64,000 nucleotides of DNA from an uncultured Thiodictyon sp. (lineage in GTDB: Bacteria; Pseudomonadota; Gammaproteobacteria; Chromatiales; Chromatiaceae): positions 1-64,000 of the forward strand of contig CAILVI010000562.1 of assembly GCA_903837595.1 (NCBI GenBank). The letters run 5' to 3'. Shown here piece after piece: positions 20,513-30,246 of the stretch. Made by a program: the position numbers and the translations under genes. The notes beneath the pieces were generated by a model. The model was not told where the DNA came from. It saw only the letters and a program-made list of their open reading frames with translations, and did no database searches. Position 1 is the stretch's first letter; each line of letters begins with the position of its first letter.

Positions 20513-22405
20513 ATGAATACGGTTGCCTCCCTCATCATGACGGCGCAGCCGCCCCAGCAAGCGGCGGAACCGACCGCCGCCCGGGTCGACGTCAAGGCCA
20601 TGCCGAAGATCCTCGGCCGGCTCACCCGCCTGGCCCTGCGCTACCCAATCTGGAGCGGGGCGGCGGTCAGCTGTGCCCTCGGCGCCGCGGTCTTCAACCT
20701 GATCACCCCACGCTTGCTCGGGCAGGCGGTGGATCAGGCCCACCACTTGCTGGTCGACGGCCAGTTCAACCCCGCCGCGACCCATGCCGCCTTGTTGACC
20801 ACCGCGCTGCTGATCGTTGGCACTTGTGCGGTGCGGGGCACTCTCACCGGGCTCCAGGGTTTTCTCGGTGAAGCCATCGCCCAGCGTGTCGGCTACGATC
20901 TGCGGCTGGCTTTTTTCCAGAAGCTGCAGCACATGAGTTTCAGCTTCCACGACACCAATCACTCTGGTGACTTGATCGCCCGAGGTATGCTCGATCTGGA
21001 AGGCGTGCGCGGTTTTTTGGAAACCGGCGTGTTGCGGGTTATCACCCTGGTCCTGCTGTTGGGCGTCGGTTCCTGGCAGGTATTGCGTGCCGACCTCCAA
21101 TTGGGCCTGCTGTCCTTGAGCTTCGTCCCCTTTGTCATCTGGCGGGCCACCCAGATGGGGGCACTGCTGCGGGTGACCTGGAACCGTCTGCAAGAGATGT
21201 TGTCCAATCTCACTCTGGATATGGAAGAAAATCTCCAGGGATCGCGCGTGGTGCGCGCCTTCGCCTCGCGGTCGTTTGAGCTGGCCAAATTCGATCGTAT
21301 CGCCCAGGCTGCCCTGGAGCTGTCTAATCGCCGCATCGTCATCCGCATGGGCGCCATGAGCGTGATGAACCTCGCCTATTATAGCGCCATGGCCCTGGTC
21401 CTCTTTTTCGGCGGCCGGCGGGTGGCCGACGGCAGCCTGACGGTCGGTATGCTGACCGAGTTCCTGACCTTCATGAGTATTCTCCAGCAGCCGGTGCGCC
21501 AGGTGGGGATGGTCGTCAACTCCAGCGCCCGCGCGACCTCTTCCGGACGGCGGCTGTTCGAGATCCTGGATGCCCAGCCGGAGATTGCGGACGTGCCGGG
21601 CGCCAAGAATCTGGTGATCGACCAGGGGGTACTACGGCTGGAGAACGTCGCCTTTAGCTACCCCGGCAGCACGCGCAACGCACTCACTGACATCAATATC
21701 GAGGTGTCGGCCGGTCGTACCCTGGGAATTGTCGGCGCCCCGGGCAGTGGCAAATCCACCCTCGCCGGCCTGATCCCCCGCTTCTACGACGTCACTGCCG
21801 GTCGTATCACGATCGACGGTCAGGATATCCGGCGGGTCACCCTCCAGTCGTTACGTCGCTCGGTCAGCCTGGTCCAGCAGGAGATCTTCCTCTTCGATAC
21901 CTCGATCCATAATAACGTCGCCTATACGGACCCCTGGGCGCAAGAGGAACGCGTGATCGAGGCGACCTCGATCGCCCAACTCCACGAACATATCGCCACG
22001 CTGCCCAAAGGCTACAGTACCCGCGTAGGCGAGCGGGGTGTGAGCCTCTCCGGCGGTCAGCGGCAACGCATGTCCATCGCGCGCGGACTGGTGTCCCAGC
22101 CGGACATCATTATCCTGGACGATTCCACCGCGGCGATCGATGCGGCAACCGAGCAACGGGTCCGTGCCGCACTGCGCGATGCGGTCAACCACATGGCGAC
22201 CATTATCATTGCTCATCGGTTGAGCGCACTGAAAGACGCGGATGAAATCGTCTTCCTCGAGGGCGGCCGGATCGTGGAGCGCGGCAACCACCAACACCTT
22301 ATAGGGGCGGGGGGGCGCTACGCGGCTTTGTGGGCGCTACAAAACCGCACGGACGGCTATCTCGGGACCGCGGGACACCCACTCGAAGAGGCTCAAGTAT
22401 CATGA
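20513..22405 (+). CDS. ABC exporter subunit 1 (membrane plus ATPase)
   Basis: A 630-residue type I half-exporter. The membrane domain covers about residues 45-340. The ATPase has Walker A GAPGSGKST and signature LSGGQRQRMSIARG, followed by Walker B IIILDDSTAAID, where the usual Glu after the Walker B Asp is Asp. That degenerate catalytic base is typical of the non-hydrolysing half of heterodimeric exporters such as TM287/288, which fits the partner gene starting within its stop codon (ATGA overlap). It follows the TonB-dependent receptor by 176 bp, so co-expression is possible. The substrate is unknown; a metallophore or product of the neighbouring enzymes is a reasonable guess. Confidence 0.92.
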   Translation: MNTVASLIMTAQPPQQAAEPTAARVDVKAMPKILGRLTRLALRYPIWSGAAVSCALGAAVFNLITPRLLGQAVDQAHHLLVDGQFNPAATHAALLTTALLIVGTCAVRGTLTGLQGFLGEAIAQRVGYDLRLAFFQKLQHMSFSFHDTNHSGDLIARGMLDLEGVRGFLETGVLRVITLVLLLGVGSWQVLRADLQLGLLSLSFVPFVIWRATQMGALLRVTWNRLQEMLSNLTLDMEENLQGSRVVRAFASRSFELAKFDRIAQAALELSNRRIVIRMGAMSVMNLAYYSAMALVLFFGGRRVADGSLTVGMLTEFLTFMSILQQPVRQVGMVVNSSARATSSGRRLFEILDAQPEIADVPGAKNLVIDQGVLRLENVAFSYPGSTRNALTDINIEVSAGRTLGIVGAPGSGKSTLAGLIPRFYDVTAGRITIDGQDIRRVTLQSLRRSVSLVQQEIFLFDTSIHNNVAYTDPWAQEERVIEATSIAQLHEHIATLPKGYSTRVGERGVSLSGGQRQRMSIARGLVSQPDIIILDDSTAAIDAATEQRVRAALRDAVNHMATIIIAHRLSALKDADEIVFLEGGRIVERGNHQHLIGAGGRYAALWALQNRTDGYLGTAGHPLEEAQVS

Positions 22406-24264
22406 TTAGCTCAGGTGGTGGCGGTGGCGGCGGGGGCGGCGGTGGTTTCGCTGACCGCTCGATGCGCAATGCGGTCGACCAGGGTGAAGAGATCTTCACG
22501 CGTTTCGACAGCCGCATTGTCCAGCGCTTATGGGGCTTCTTTGGGCCCCATCGACTCTATTTTGTGGCCGCGCTGTCGGCCGTCCTGCTGTTCACCGCGG
22601 TGCAGGTGGCGATTCCCTACACCGTCCGCTACTCGATCGATGCTTCCGTCGGTACATCGACCATTGCCTTGACGACTGTCTTGTCGGTATTTGGCGGTCT
22701 GATCGTCCTGTACGCCATTATGCAGTTCGTGCAGGAGTGGCTCTCATCCTGCCTGGCGCAGCGCGTAATCTTCGACCTGCGCCGGGCGATGTTCGCTCAC
22801 CTCCAGGACGTCTCCCTCTCACTTTTGGATCAGACCCAGGTCGGGCGGCTCATGGCGCGTCTCCAGGGCGACGTCGGCTCGCTCCAGGAGTTCCTGGAAA
22901 ACTCAGTGTCGGCTATCGGCGATCTGTTCCTGCTGATCGGCATCATTGTGGTGCTGCTCGGAATGGACCTGAAACTCGGCCTATTGACCTTATCGGTTCT
23001 GCCGCTGTTGGTGCTGGCGCGAGCGCTCTGGATTCCTTGGGCCAAGGTCAAGTTCCGACGCGCCCGTGAATCCTCCTCGAGTGTCAATGCCGCCTTGGCC
23101 GAGAACATTAGTGGCATTCGTACGGTACAGGAAAACCGCCGGGAGGCATTCAACTTCGAGCGCTATACCGGGCTCGTGCAGGAAAACCTCGAGGCCCAGA
23201 TCGGCTCGTCCCAGGCCTCCCAGATCATGGTCCCGGCCGTGGATATTCTCACCGGCGCGGCGCTCGCCATCGTCGTTGTGGTGGGTGGTGAGGCCGTCCT
23301 TGGCGGGACCCTCGGGGTTGGTGTCATGGTTGCCTACATCTTTTACGTGCAGCGCTTTTTCGACCCGATCCGCACCCTCTCCATGCAGTACACCATGATG
23401 CAGCGAGCGGCCGCCTCGGGTCATCGGATCTTCGAGGTGCTGGACCTGCCGATCACCATCGCCGATCGCCCTGACCCTGTCGAGATCACGCAAGCGACGC
23501 CGGGGATCGAGTTTCGGAATGTCACTTTCGGCTACCGGCCAGACCAGCCGGTCCTGCACGCGCTGAACTTTGCGGTGAAACCGCACCAGACCGTTGCCCT
23601 GGTCGGACCGACTGGATCGGGCAAGACCAGCATCACGGCCCTGATCCACCGCTTCTATGAAGCGTGGGAGGGCGAGGTTCGGGTTGGCGGTCACGACGTC
23701 AGGGATATCAGCCTGGAGTCATTGGGACAGACGGTCGGTTTGGTGCTGCAAGAGCCGTTCCTGTTCTCCGGGAGTATCTACGACAACATCCGTTACGGCG
23801 TCACTGGCGCTGACAAGGCCGACGTCATCGCCGCGGCCGTTGCCGTCCGCGCCCATGACTTCATCATGCAGTTCCCGGACGGCTACGACACACAGCTCGG
23901 TCAGCGCGGCCGCAACCTGTCCATCGGTCAACGTCAGTTGCTCAGTTTCGCCCGGGCGCTGCTCGCTAAGCCCAAGATTCTCATCCTGGACGAGGCCACC
24001 GCGAACATCGACAGCTTCACCGAGCAAGCCATTCAACAGGCACTGAAGGTCCTGCTCAACGGTCGTACCTGCCTGGTGATCGCACATCGCTTAGCCACCA
24101 TCCGCGACGCCGATCTCATCATCGTGCTGGAACGGGGCCGGATCGTCGAGCAGGGCAACCACGATGAACTCTTGAAACGCCGCGGCCTCTACTCGCGACT
24201 TCATTCCAGCAGCCATGATTCCTTTGACGATATCGCAGCGCCGCTGGCCGCCTATGCCGCCTGA
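22402..24264 (+). CDS. ABC exporter subunit 2 (membrane plus ATPase)
   Basis: A 620-residue half-exporter that pairs with the preceding gene. The protein begins MISS followed by eleven consecutive glycines before FADRSMRNAVD, an odd flexible tip. The membrane domain covers about residues 45-350. The ATPase has Walker A GPTGSGKTS, signature LSIGQRQLLSFARA and Walker B ILILDEATANID with the catalytic Glu present. This is therefore the hydrolysing half. I chose the ATG at 22402 because of the ATGA coupling to the upstream gene; the frame extends to 22330 only as an overlap. Confidence 0.92.
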   Translation: MISSGGGGGGGGGGGFADRSMRNAVDQGEEIFTRFDSRIVQRLWGFFGPHRLYFVAALSAVLLFTAVQVAIPYTVRYSIDASVGTSTIALTTVLSVFGGLIVLYAIMQFVQEWLSSCLAQRVIFDLRRAMFAHLQDVSLSLLDQTQVGRLMARLQGDVGSLQEFLENSVSAIGDLFLLIGIIVVLLGMDLKLGLLTLSVLPLLVLARALWIPWAKVKFRRARESSSSVNAALAENISGIRTVQENRREAFNFERYTGLVQENLEAQIGSSQASQIMVPAVDILTGAALAIVVVVGGEAVLGGTLGVGVMVAYIFYVQRFFDPIRTLSMQYTMMQRAAASGHRIFEVLDLPITIADRPDPVEITQATPGIEFRNVTFGYRPDQPVLHALNFAVKPHQTVALVGPTGSGKTSITALIHRFYEAWEGEVRVGGHDVRDISLESLGQTVGLVLQEPFLFSGSIYDNIRYGVTGADKADVIAAAVAVRAHDFIMQFPDGYDTQLGQRGRNLSIGQRQLLSFARALLAKPKILILDEATANIDSFTEQAIQQALKVLLNGRTCLVIAHRLATIRDADLIIVLERGRIVEQGNHDELLKRRGLYSRLHSSSHDSFDDIAAPLAAYAA

Positions 24265-24343
24265 GTCGCAGCAGTGCGACGTAAGGGAGACATCAAGGTC
24301 ATCCTGGCGGTGTTTCCATCTCTCCTAGTCCGGACCAGAGCTC

Positions 24344-24694
24344 ATGAACGCCCAAACTGACTTATCTTCCTTGCTGACCGTCTCCGATGCCGCCGCCGCC
24401 CGGGTGCTTGAATTGGTCGCGAAGAGCGCCAACCCTGACCTGAAACTGCGGATCTTCATTACCGGTGGAGGTTGTTCCGGTTTCCAGTACGGCCTGACCT
24501 TTGACCAAGGGCAGAAGGAAGATGACACCCTCGTCGAGCAGAACGGGATCGCCCTGCTCATCGACACCGTCAGCTATCAATATCCAGCGGGGGCCAATAT
24601 CGATTTCGTCGATGCGCTAGACGGTTCCCGGTTCGTTATCGAAAATCCGAATGCGACTACCACCTGCGGTTGCGGCTCCTCCTTCTCCATCTAA
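24344..24694 (+). CDS. erpA: ErpA/IscA-type iron-sulfur cluster carrier
   Basis: A 116-residue A-type carrier protein. The three cluster-binding cysteines are at residues 44 ([10 protein letters not shown]), 108 and 110 (CGCG near the C-terminus). The motif [17 protein letters not shown] is typical of ErpA. It delivers Fe-S clusters to apoproteins. A copy here, inside a region encoding many Fe-S enzymes, is consistent with a dedicated role, although a housekeeping ErpA could equally lie here. Neither the 79 bp before it nor the short gap after it shows a clear promoter. Confidence 0.9.
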   Translation: MNAQTDLSSLLTVSDAAAARVLELVAKSANPDLKLRIFITGGGCSGFQYGLTFDQGQKEDDTLVEQNGIALLIDTVSYQYPAGANIDFVDALDGSRFVIENPNATTTCGCGSSFSI

Positions 24695-24764
24695 TCGCCA
24701 TCGCATCACCAACGGCCGCCAACACCGGCCGGTGCCGCGGTGACCAGGGTCCGATCCTACTGCC

Positions 24765-26030
24765 ATGTCTGATGACTTCGCCGCTGGGATCAGCGCTGAC
24801 CGGTTACCCCCACGTATCCGCAATTTTGTTATTTTCAGCGCTGGCCAGGGTCTGTCCTCGGTCGGCACCTGGATGCAGAAAACGGGGATCGGCTGGCTAG
24901 CCTGGGACCTGACCCATTCCGCCGCTTGGGTTGGAACCATCGCACTCGCCGACCTCGTGGCCGCGCTATGGGTCGGCCCGCTGGCCGGCGCCGTCACCGA
25001 CCGTAGTAATCCCTTTCGCCTGCTGATAACGACCCAGGGGATCGCGCTGATACTGGCGGCCGGGCTATGGGGAACCACCGCGGCCGGCCTTATCGACATC
25101 TGGGTGCTGCTGTTCTTCGCCATTGGCGAAGCCAGCATCCAGGGTTTCAACCAACCCGTGCGTATGACGGTCACCGGTCAGCTGGCCGGCCCGGCACGGC
25201 TCTCGCAAGCCATCGCAACCAACTCGATCGCGGTCAATCTCGCACGGGCGATCGGCCCGGCCATTGCCGGCTGGATCATGCTCAAAGGCAGCGTCGAGTG
25301 GGTTTTCGCGGCCAATGCGCTGTCCTTTGTCGCCATGCTGGGGGCGGTGATGGTGGTTCGTCGCTGGATCGATGCCGACGTCCCGGGCAGCAAGGCCGCG
25401 CTGGCGGGCGACATTACCGACGGCTTTCGCTATATCGCTCAGACCCCAAAGATTGCGACCCTCTTCTCGCTCGTCCTGTCCTTCTCCCTTTTAGCAAGGC
25501 CGTTTTCCGAGTTGCTTCCCGCCTTTGCCGGACAGGTCTTCGCGGGGGGGCCACAAACTCTGTCCGCGCTGATGTCGGCCCAAGGCTGTGGCGCCCTGTT
25601 CGGGGCCGCCTGGATGCTACGCCGACGCCCGGCCGATGTGATTGTGCGCACGACCCTGGCGACGAGCCTTGGACTCACCTTGTCACTGCTCGCCTTTACC
25701 GCAACCCGGCGCATCGAACTGGCGGTTGCCGCCATGATTCTGACAGGGCTCTGCCATGTCGTCTCGAACATCGGGATGCAGTCCCTGGCACAACTGTTTT
25801 CCGACCCTGCATTGCGTGGGCGGGTGCTCGCCCTGTACTCACTGCTGTTCCGCAGCGGCCCCTCCCTTGGCGCCTTCGCCATTGGCCTGGCCAGCCATTG
25901 GCTCGGACTACAGTTACTGGTGGGTGCGGCGGCCCTGCTCCATGGCCTGGTGCTGCTCAGCGCCCTGCCGGTCGCCCGGAGGGTTTATGCCCGTAGGCCG
26001 CTGCTCGCCAGTCCAACCGCACCGGGGTGA
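24765..26030 (+). CDS. Major facilitator superfamily transporter (Enterobactin-exporter-like fold)
   Basis: A 421-residue membrane protein with about twelve hydrophobic segments. The MFS loop motif appears as GPLAGAVTDRSNPFRLL (around residue 73), and the first helix region ISFxxGQGLSSVGTWMQKTGIGWL resembles the DHA3/EntS-like group. It starts 70 bp after the ErpA-like gene on the same strand. Members of this group export siderophores or drugs, or are uncharacterised. Together with the receptor and the ABC exporter upstream it suggests traffic of a small chelator-like molecule, but this is inference. Confidence 0.85.
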   Translation: MSDDFAAGISADRLPPRIRNFVIFSAGQGLSSVGTWMQKTGIGWLAWDLTHSAAWVGTIALADLVAALWVGPLAGAVTDRSNPFRLLITTQGIALILAAGLWGTTAAGLIDIWVLLFFAIGEASIQGFNQPVRMTVTGQLAGPARLSQAIATNSIAVNLARAIGPAIAGWIMLKGSVEWVFAANALSFVAMLGAVMVVRRWIDADVPGSKAALAGDITDGFRYIAQTPKIATLFSLVLSFSLLARPFSELLPAFAGQVFAGGPQTLSALMSAQGCGALFGAAWMLRRRPADVIVRTTLATSLGLTLSLLAFTATRRIELAVAAMILTGLCHVVSNIGMQSLAQLFSDPALRGRVLALYSLLFRSGPSLGAFAIGLASHWLGLQLLVGAAALLHGLVLLSALPVARRVYARRPLLASPTAPG

Positions 26031-26036
26031 TCGCGA

Positions 26037-26054
26037 CTGCTGCAATTGCAGCAG
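26037..26054. promoter_or_regulatory. Candidate activator (UAS) palindrome upstream of the first binding protein
   Basis: CTGCTGCAATTGCAGCAG is an 18-bp perfect palindrome that begins seven bases after the MFS stop codon and about 125 bp before the sigma-54 promoter. The arms match those before tonB, with the same 4-bp spacer. Confidence 0.65.
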
Positions 26055-26178
26055 CCTCCTGTTTTCGCTGAAGCACCCCCGGCCGCCCCGCCTATAACGG
26101 CCCCGAGCTATCGGAGTCAATCCCTTATAATTCAATCGCTAAAGGCGCCAGCTCTGCCGAATACGATGGCTGCGGACA

Positions 26179-26194
26179 TGGCATCGATATTGCT
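26179..26194 (+). promoter_or_regulatory. Sigma-54 promoter of the binding protein-permease operon
   Basis: TGGCATCGATATTGCT has GG-N10-GC spacing and a full TTGCT -12 box. It lies 130 bp upstream of the first gene. Confidence 0.85.
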
Positions 26195-26325
26195 GCACTT
26201 GGGCAATAGCAACACTTTGGTGTAAGGGCAGGTCCCGGCCAGACCGCGGTTGCCCCCTCCTCAGAGTCCTGAACCAGCACGAGCGGACCGCCATCGCGGC
26301 AACCGGACCGTCGAGGTAGAAAGTC

Positions 26326-27414
26326 ATGCATAAGCGGGAATTCCTAAAACTGTTAGGGGCCGGCAGCGTCGCTGTCCTGGTCGGCGGCTGTGACAAGAAC
26401 CCGCCAACCGCGGCGGCCACCGGCGATTTTCCGAAAGAATTCCGTATCGTCGGCCACGGCGCCTGGGGCTCATCCCGGGCCACGGGTATCATGGGGGTTC
26501 TGCAGGCACAGGGCTATCTTGAGGAGGAGTTCGCCAACAAAGGCGTCAAAATCGATTTCAAGCCCATGGACAAGGGCGGCATCGGCATCAATGAGGCCAT
26601 CGCCAATGGCCTGGTCGATGCCAGTTGCTTCGGCGGCTTTCCGCAAATCATCGGCCGCGCCCGCGGCCTCAAGACGCGGGTGCTCGCCTCGCAAGGCTAT
26701 CACTATAGCTATTTTGCGGTGCGCAAAGACTTCCCCGGCCGGAAGCCCGAGGACTTGGCTGGCGCTACCATCGGCGTCGGTTTCGGGGGCTACGGCCACC
26801 TCTCGACCGCCATTATGCTCCATGAGCATGGCATCGGCCTCAAACAAGTCAAACTGGTCAACATGTCCGGCACGGACTCATCGGCGGCCTTGGCCGCCGG
26901 CCGCATCGATGGTTACCTTGGCGATACGACCCTGTTCGCCCTCGAAGAGCAGGGTCTCGTGCGGATCATTTACGCAACCAAAGGCCGTCAGACGCATGCC
27001 AGCGGCTTTGGCGGCCTCTTCGCTACCGCGGACTTCGCCGAGCGCTATCCGCGGGCAGTACATCACCTGGTTCGCGCCTTTCTTAAGGCATCACACTGGG
27101 CGGCGCTACCAGAAAATCGTGCTGCCTATTTCGAGCTACAAACACGCAATTCAACGACACCGCTGCGATACCTGGAGCGCGATCATGCCGATCGCGACCT
27201 GAAAGAGGCGCTCAATCCCGTCGTCGATGACTATCTGGTCGCCCGCTACCAGGAGGCCGTCGACTTCTGTCTGGAAAATGCCATCATCAAGAACCCAATC
27301 GACGTCAACGCGTGGATCGACCGTAGTACCATTCGCGCAGCCTTGACCGAGCTAGGCCTGCTCAACTATTGGACCCATTTGGATGCGGCCGGCAACCCAG
27401 TGGCTGCCGTCTAG
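26326..27414 (+). CDS. NitT/TauT-type ABC substrate-binding lipoprotein
   Basis: A 362-residue periplasmic binding protein with a twin signature: a KREFLKLLG N-terminus and lipobox LVGGC, so it is probably lipid-anchored at Cys near residue 24. The fold is that of SsuA/TauA/NrtA proteins (GINEAIANGLVDASCFGGFPQIIGRARG, then ATIGVGFGGYGHLSTAIMLHEHGI). The family imports sulfonates, nitrate, thiamine precursors, phthalates and others, so the ligand cannot be assigned. Two permease genes follow directly, but no ATPase gene; the ATPases at 31.4 and 45.5 kb may serve it. It is transcribed from a sigma-54 promoter. Confidence 0.9.
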   Translation: MHKREFLKLLGAGSVAVLVGGCDKNPPTAAATGDFPKEFRIVGHGAWGSSRATGIMGVLQAQGYLEEEFANKGVKIDFKPMDKGGIGINEAIANGLVDASCFGGFPQIIGRARGLKTRVLASQGYHYSYFAVRKDFPGRKPEDLAGATIGVGFGGYGHLSTAIMLHEHGIGLKQVKLVNMSGTDSSAALAAGRIDGYLGDTTLFALEEQGLVRIIYATKGRQTHASGFGGLFATADFAERYPRAVHHLVRAFLKASHWAALPENRAAYFELQTRNSTTPLRYLERDHADRDLKEALNPVVDDYLVARYQEAVDFCLENAIIKNPIDVNAWIDRSTIRAALTELGLLNYWTHLDAAGNPVAAV

Positions 27415-27444
27415 GCACCACACCTGATTACGAAGGACGCTGCT

Positions 27445-28266
27445 ATGCTGATCGCGCTGAAAGCACTTCCCGTCTGGCCGTTCCTGGCCTATCCCATATC
27501 ATTTAACCCGCAGGTCGCAACCCGGGTTGCGCAGGCCGCGGCCTTTCCGCTCTTGGTGCTGTTGCTGTGGCAGGCGGCCTATTCCGCGAAACTGCTCTCA
27601 CCGGTTATTATGCCTTCCCCGGGCATGGTCGTCACCGCGTTCGGCGAACTGTGGGCGTCGGGCGATCTCTCGCATCACCTGCATACCAGCGTTCTACGGG
27701 TCGTGCATGGCTTCCTGATCGGCGCTTTGCTCGGTCTCGGTCTGGGATTGGTGATGGGTGTCTCACGGCTCGCCGAAGCCCTCGTCTATCCCCTGTTTCG
27801 TGCCTTTTGCCAGGTCCCCACGATGGCCTGGCTGCCTTTGATGATGGTGCTCTTCGGCATCGGTGAGGGATTGAAGATCATCATTATTACAAAATCGGTG
27901 ATGGTCCCAATGTGTATCAACACCTTTGAGGGGGTCCGCGGTATTCCGGAACGCTATTTTGAAGTCGCGCGCGCCCTCTGTCTGAGCCGTCGCACCCTGC
28001 TGCGCCGGCTGGTCTTGCCTGCGGTCTTCCCACCGATGTTTACCGGGGTCCGCCTGGGACTGAGCCACGCCTGGGTGTCATTGGTGGGCGTTGAGTTACT
28101 GGCGTCGACTGAGGGTATCGGCTACGTGATGCATTGGGGTCGTACGATCTTCCAACTCGAAGTCGTTTTCGTCGGGGTGTTAATTATCGGGGCGGTCGGG
28201 CTCCTGATGGACGTCTCGATGCGAGGGATCGAACACCGCCTCGGCGATTGGCGTAAAGAAGGTTAG
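27445..28266 (+). CDS. ABC permease, SsuC/TauC family
   Basis: A 273-residue inner-membrane protein with six predicted helices. The cytoplasmic coupling loop typical of this family is visible (EGVRGIPERYFEVARALCLSRRTLLRRLVLPAVFP, about residues 160-195). It starts 30 bp after the binding-protein gene and is followed 12 bp later by a second permease, so the importer may have a heterodimeric membrane core. It needs an ATPase encoded elsewhere. Confidence 0.9.
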   Translation: MLIALKALPVWPFLAYPISFNPQVATRVAQAAAFPLLVLLLWQAAYSAKLLSPVIMPSPGMVVTAFGELWASGDLSHHLHTSVLRVVHGFLIGALLGLGLGLVMGVSRLAEALVYPLFRAFCQVPTMAWLPLMMVLFGIGEGLKIIIITKSVMVPMCINTFEGVRGIPERYFEVARALCLSRRTLLRRLVLPAVFPPMFTGVRLGLSHAWVSLVGVELLASTEGIGYVMHWGRTIFQLEVVFVGVLIIGAVGLLMDVSMRGIEHRLGDWRKEG

Positions 28267-28278
28267 CGAGAAACTCAC

Positions 28279-29046
28279 GTGAATAAAAAGCCCTTCAGTT
28301 GCTGGGTCGGGTGCATTCTCCCGGCGTCGCTCATCCTCTCATGGTGGCTGGCCACGCGCTACGGTTGGATCGATTCCCGGTTGCTCGCACCCATAGACAA
28401 GGTCCTTGCGGCCCCCTTTAACCCGGTGGTTCGTAAACTGGTCATCGAAGGTCTACTCGCCAGCCTCGGTCGGAACTTGGAGGGCGCGCTGATCGGCAGC
28501 TTCATTGGCCTGCTGTTCGGGGCTCTGCTGGGCTTCTCGCGCACCGCGGACCGCACGCTTGGGCCAAGTTTCCATGTCTTCCGGCAAATCGCCATGTTCG
28601 CCTGGATACCTTTGTTGACGGCCTGGTTCGGCATCGGGGAAGCGACCCGCATTCTGTTTATTTCCATCGCAGCGTTCAAACCAATGGTGATGAACACCCA
28701 AGAGGGAATTCGTAGCGTTCCGGCCGCCTACCTGGAGGTCGGCCGTGCCATGTGTCTCTCGCGCTGGCAGATGCTGCGCAAGGTGATCCTGCCGGCGGCC
28801 CTGCCGTCCAGCCTGACTGGCCTGCAACTGGCTTTCATTGCCTCCTGGTTGGCTACCATCGGCGTCGAAACACTGGTCAGCTTCTCGGTCGGGGTTGGGT
28901 CTATCCTCCGCGAGGGGCAAGAACACTTTCACATGGAAGTGCTCTTCTTTGGCATCATCCTGATCGGCGCCCTGGGCTTTGTGTTCAACTCGCTGGTGAA
29001 CGTGGGATCGCGGCGACTGCTGCGTTGGCGCGTGTCGAACACCTGA
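28279..29046 (+). CDS. ABC permease, SsuC/TauC family (partner)
   Basis: A 255-residue permease with the coupling loop EGIRSVPAAYLEVGRAMCLSRWQMLRKVILPAALP. It begins with GTG at 28279 (MNKKPFSCWVGC when read as Met) and follows its paralogue in a tight operon. The last sigma-54-controlled gene of this unit, it is followed by a 1.2-kb gap. Confidence 0.9.
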   Translation: MNKKPFSCWVGCILPASLILSWWLATRYGWIDSRLLAPIDKVLAAPFNPVVRKLVIEGLLASLGRNLEGALIGSFIGLLFGALLGFSRTADRTLGPSFHVFRQIAMFAWIPLLTAWFGIGEATRILFISIAAFKPMVMNTQEGIRSVPAAYLEVGRAMCLSRWQMLRKVILPAALPSSLTGLQLAFIASWLATIGVETLVSFSVGVGSILREGQEHFHMEVLFFGIILIGALGFVFNSLVNVGSRRLLRWRVSNT

Positions 29047-30145
29047 GGATGCGCATACTAGGAACTGGCCGCGCAACGCCCTAGCGGCAACCCCGTCCGG
29101 CCGCAGATGGTTTGGTAGCAATCCCATAAATTTAACTATTTTCTGCCCGCCCTCCGCTGGTCCAAGGCGCGACGGAGACGCCTAGGGCCTGGGAGGTGGA
29201 ACTGTTCATGGCTCGACAAGGCCACCAAGGGCGGCTGAACTGAACGGCAATGGCGCAATTGGGGTGGTGCCGCCTCGCTTTGTTTGCCGCCTAGCCGCCG
29301 CCGCTCCCAACGCGTTGGCGTTTGCTCTACGAGCCGACCGGAACCACTGCGGCCCTCGGACTGAATCCAGTCCGACTCGGCTGGGGCGGCAACCATGAGT
29401 TAGGCGAAGACACCGTCCGGCAAATCAAAAATATCGAATATACCCCTGTCCGTCAGGCCGTTGGGGCGTTCAATCTGTATCCGGTACTTCCTCACGCCAA
29501 GGCGCCACGTTCGCCAAGTAAGACAATGGGATGTATGCCGCATCCAAATCACATGCTGGGTGAATCGCCGAGCCCAGATAAGGGACTGACAAGCCTTGGC
29601 GAGCCTGGCGCCTTGGCGTGAGAACTGCTCGTGCTAGGTTCAAGGCCAGTGAGAATCCCAATGCGCCACATGGCGATGTTGTCGCGATCTTCAGCGCCAC
29701 TCAGGTAGCCGTTAGCTCGGGCATCTGCACGGCGTGGCGCATCGTGCCTTGCAGGCAACGCCGCAGTCCTAGGGGCGAGGTTTGTGTCGTTGCGGGCACC
29801 CTTTACGCGTCGGGGGATTCACAAGCGGTCGCGAGTCGAGGTGGGCAGCCTAACCCGCGTGAAGGCATTCATTGCTGTGCTCAAGAACAAGCAGGAAAGC
29901 CTCAGGCAGAAAGCCGAGTTCGCCCAACTCCGGGGCGACACGGTGGCGAGCCGGTCTGATGCGGGGTGCCAGCCGGCGCTTGGTGGCCATTAAGCACTCT
30001 GGCGAGATGGCTGCTCGGTTTTGAGCAAGCCGACTGCCGCGACGTGCGGCGTCGGATTGGACCTTGCTCGCTGGAAAGGCCGAAAAGCTTCGACAACTGG
30101 ACCAGTTACGAGTGGCGGCGGCACGCCCCAAAGGCATGCCCTGCT
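29047..30145. other. 1.1-kb interval without a supportable gene
   Basis: It contains a full CTTGGCG-type palindromic element (29492-29621; ends TCACGCCAAGGCGCCA and TGGCGCCTTGGCGTGA). The longest same-strand ORFs (for example 29784-29993 and 29966-30172) have no recognisable family, skewed composition and poor starts. A lysine-rich stretch encoded near 29857-29920 (VLKNKQESLRQKAEF) could be a remnant of a real gene. Imperfect palindromes at 30009-30031 and 30030-30055 precede the sigma-54 promoter. Confidence 0.45.
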
Positions 30146-30147
30146 TT

Positions 30148-30163
30148 TGGCACAGTTAGTGCT
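30148..30163 (+). promoter_or_regulatory. Sigma-54 promoter of the activase operon
   Basis: TGGCACAGTTAGTGCT keeps GG-N10-GC and the TGGCAC -24 box. The -12 box is weaker (GTGCT instead of TTGCT). It lies 84 bp upstream of the activase start. The upstream palindromes here (CCGACTGCCGC/GCGGCGTCGG, 30030-30055) are a diverged form of the motif at the other promoters. Confidence 0.7.
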
Positions 30164-30246
30164 GCTTGCTGAAGACTGATTGCCCCAACTGGGGTGGCGA
30201 TAGCCGCTGGGGCGAAGTATTCATTCAATGATACGGGAGAAAAGAC

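Noticed and set aside
29784..30172. Two small plus-strand ORFs before the activase gene.
   Set aside because: There is no family, no good ribosome-binding site, and the second covers the sigma-54 promoter.
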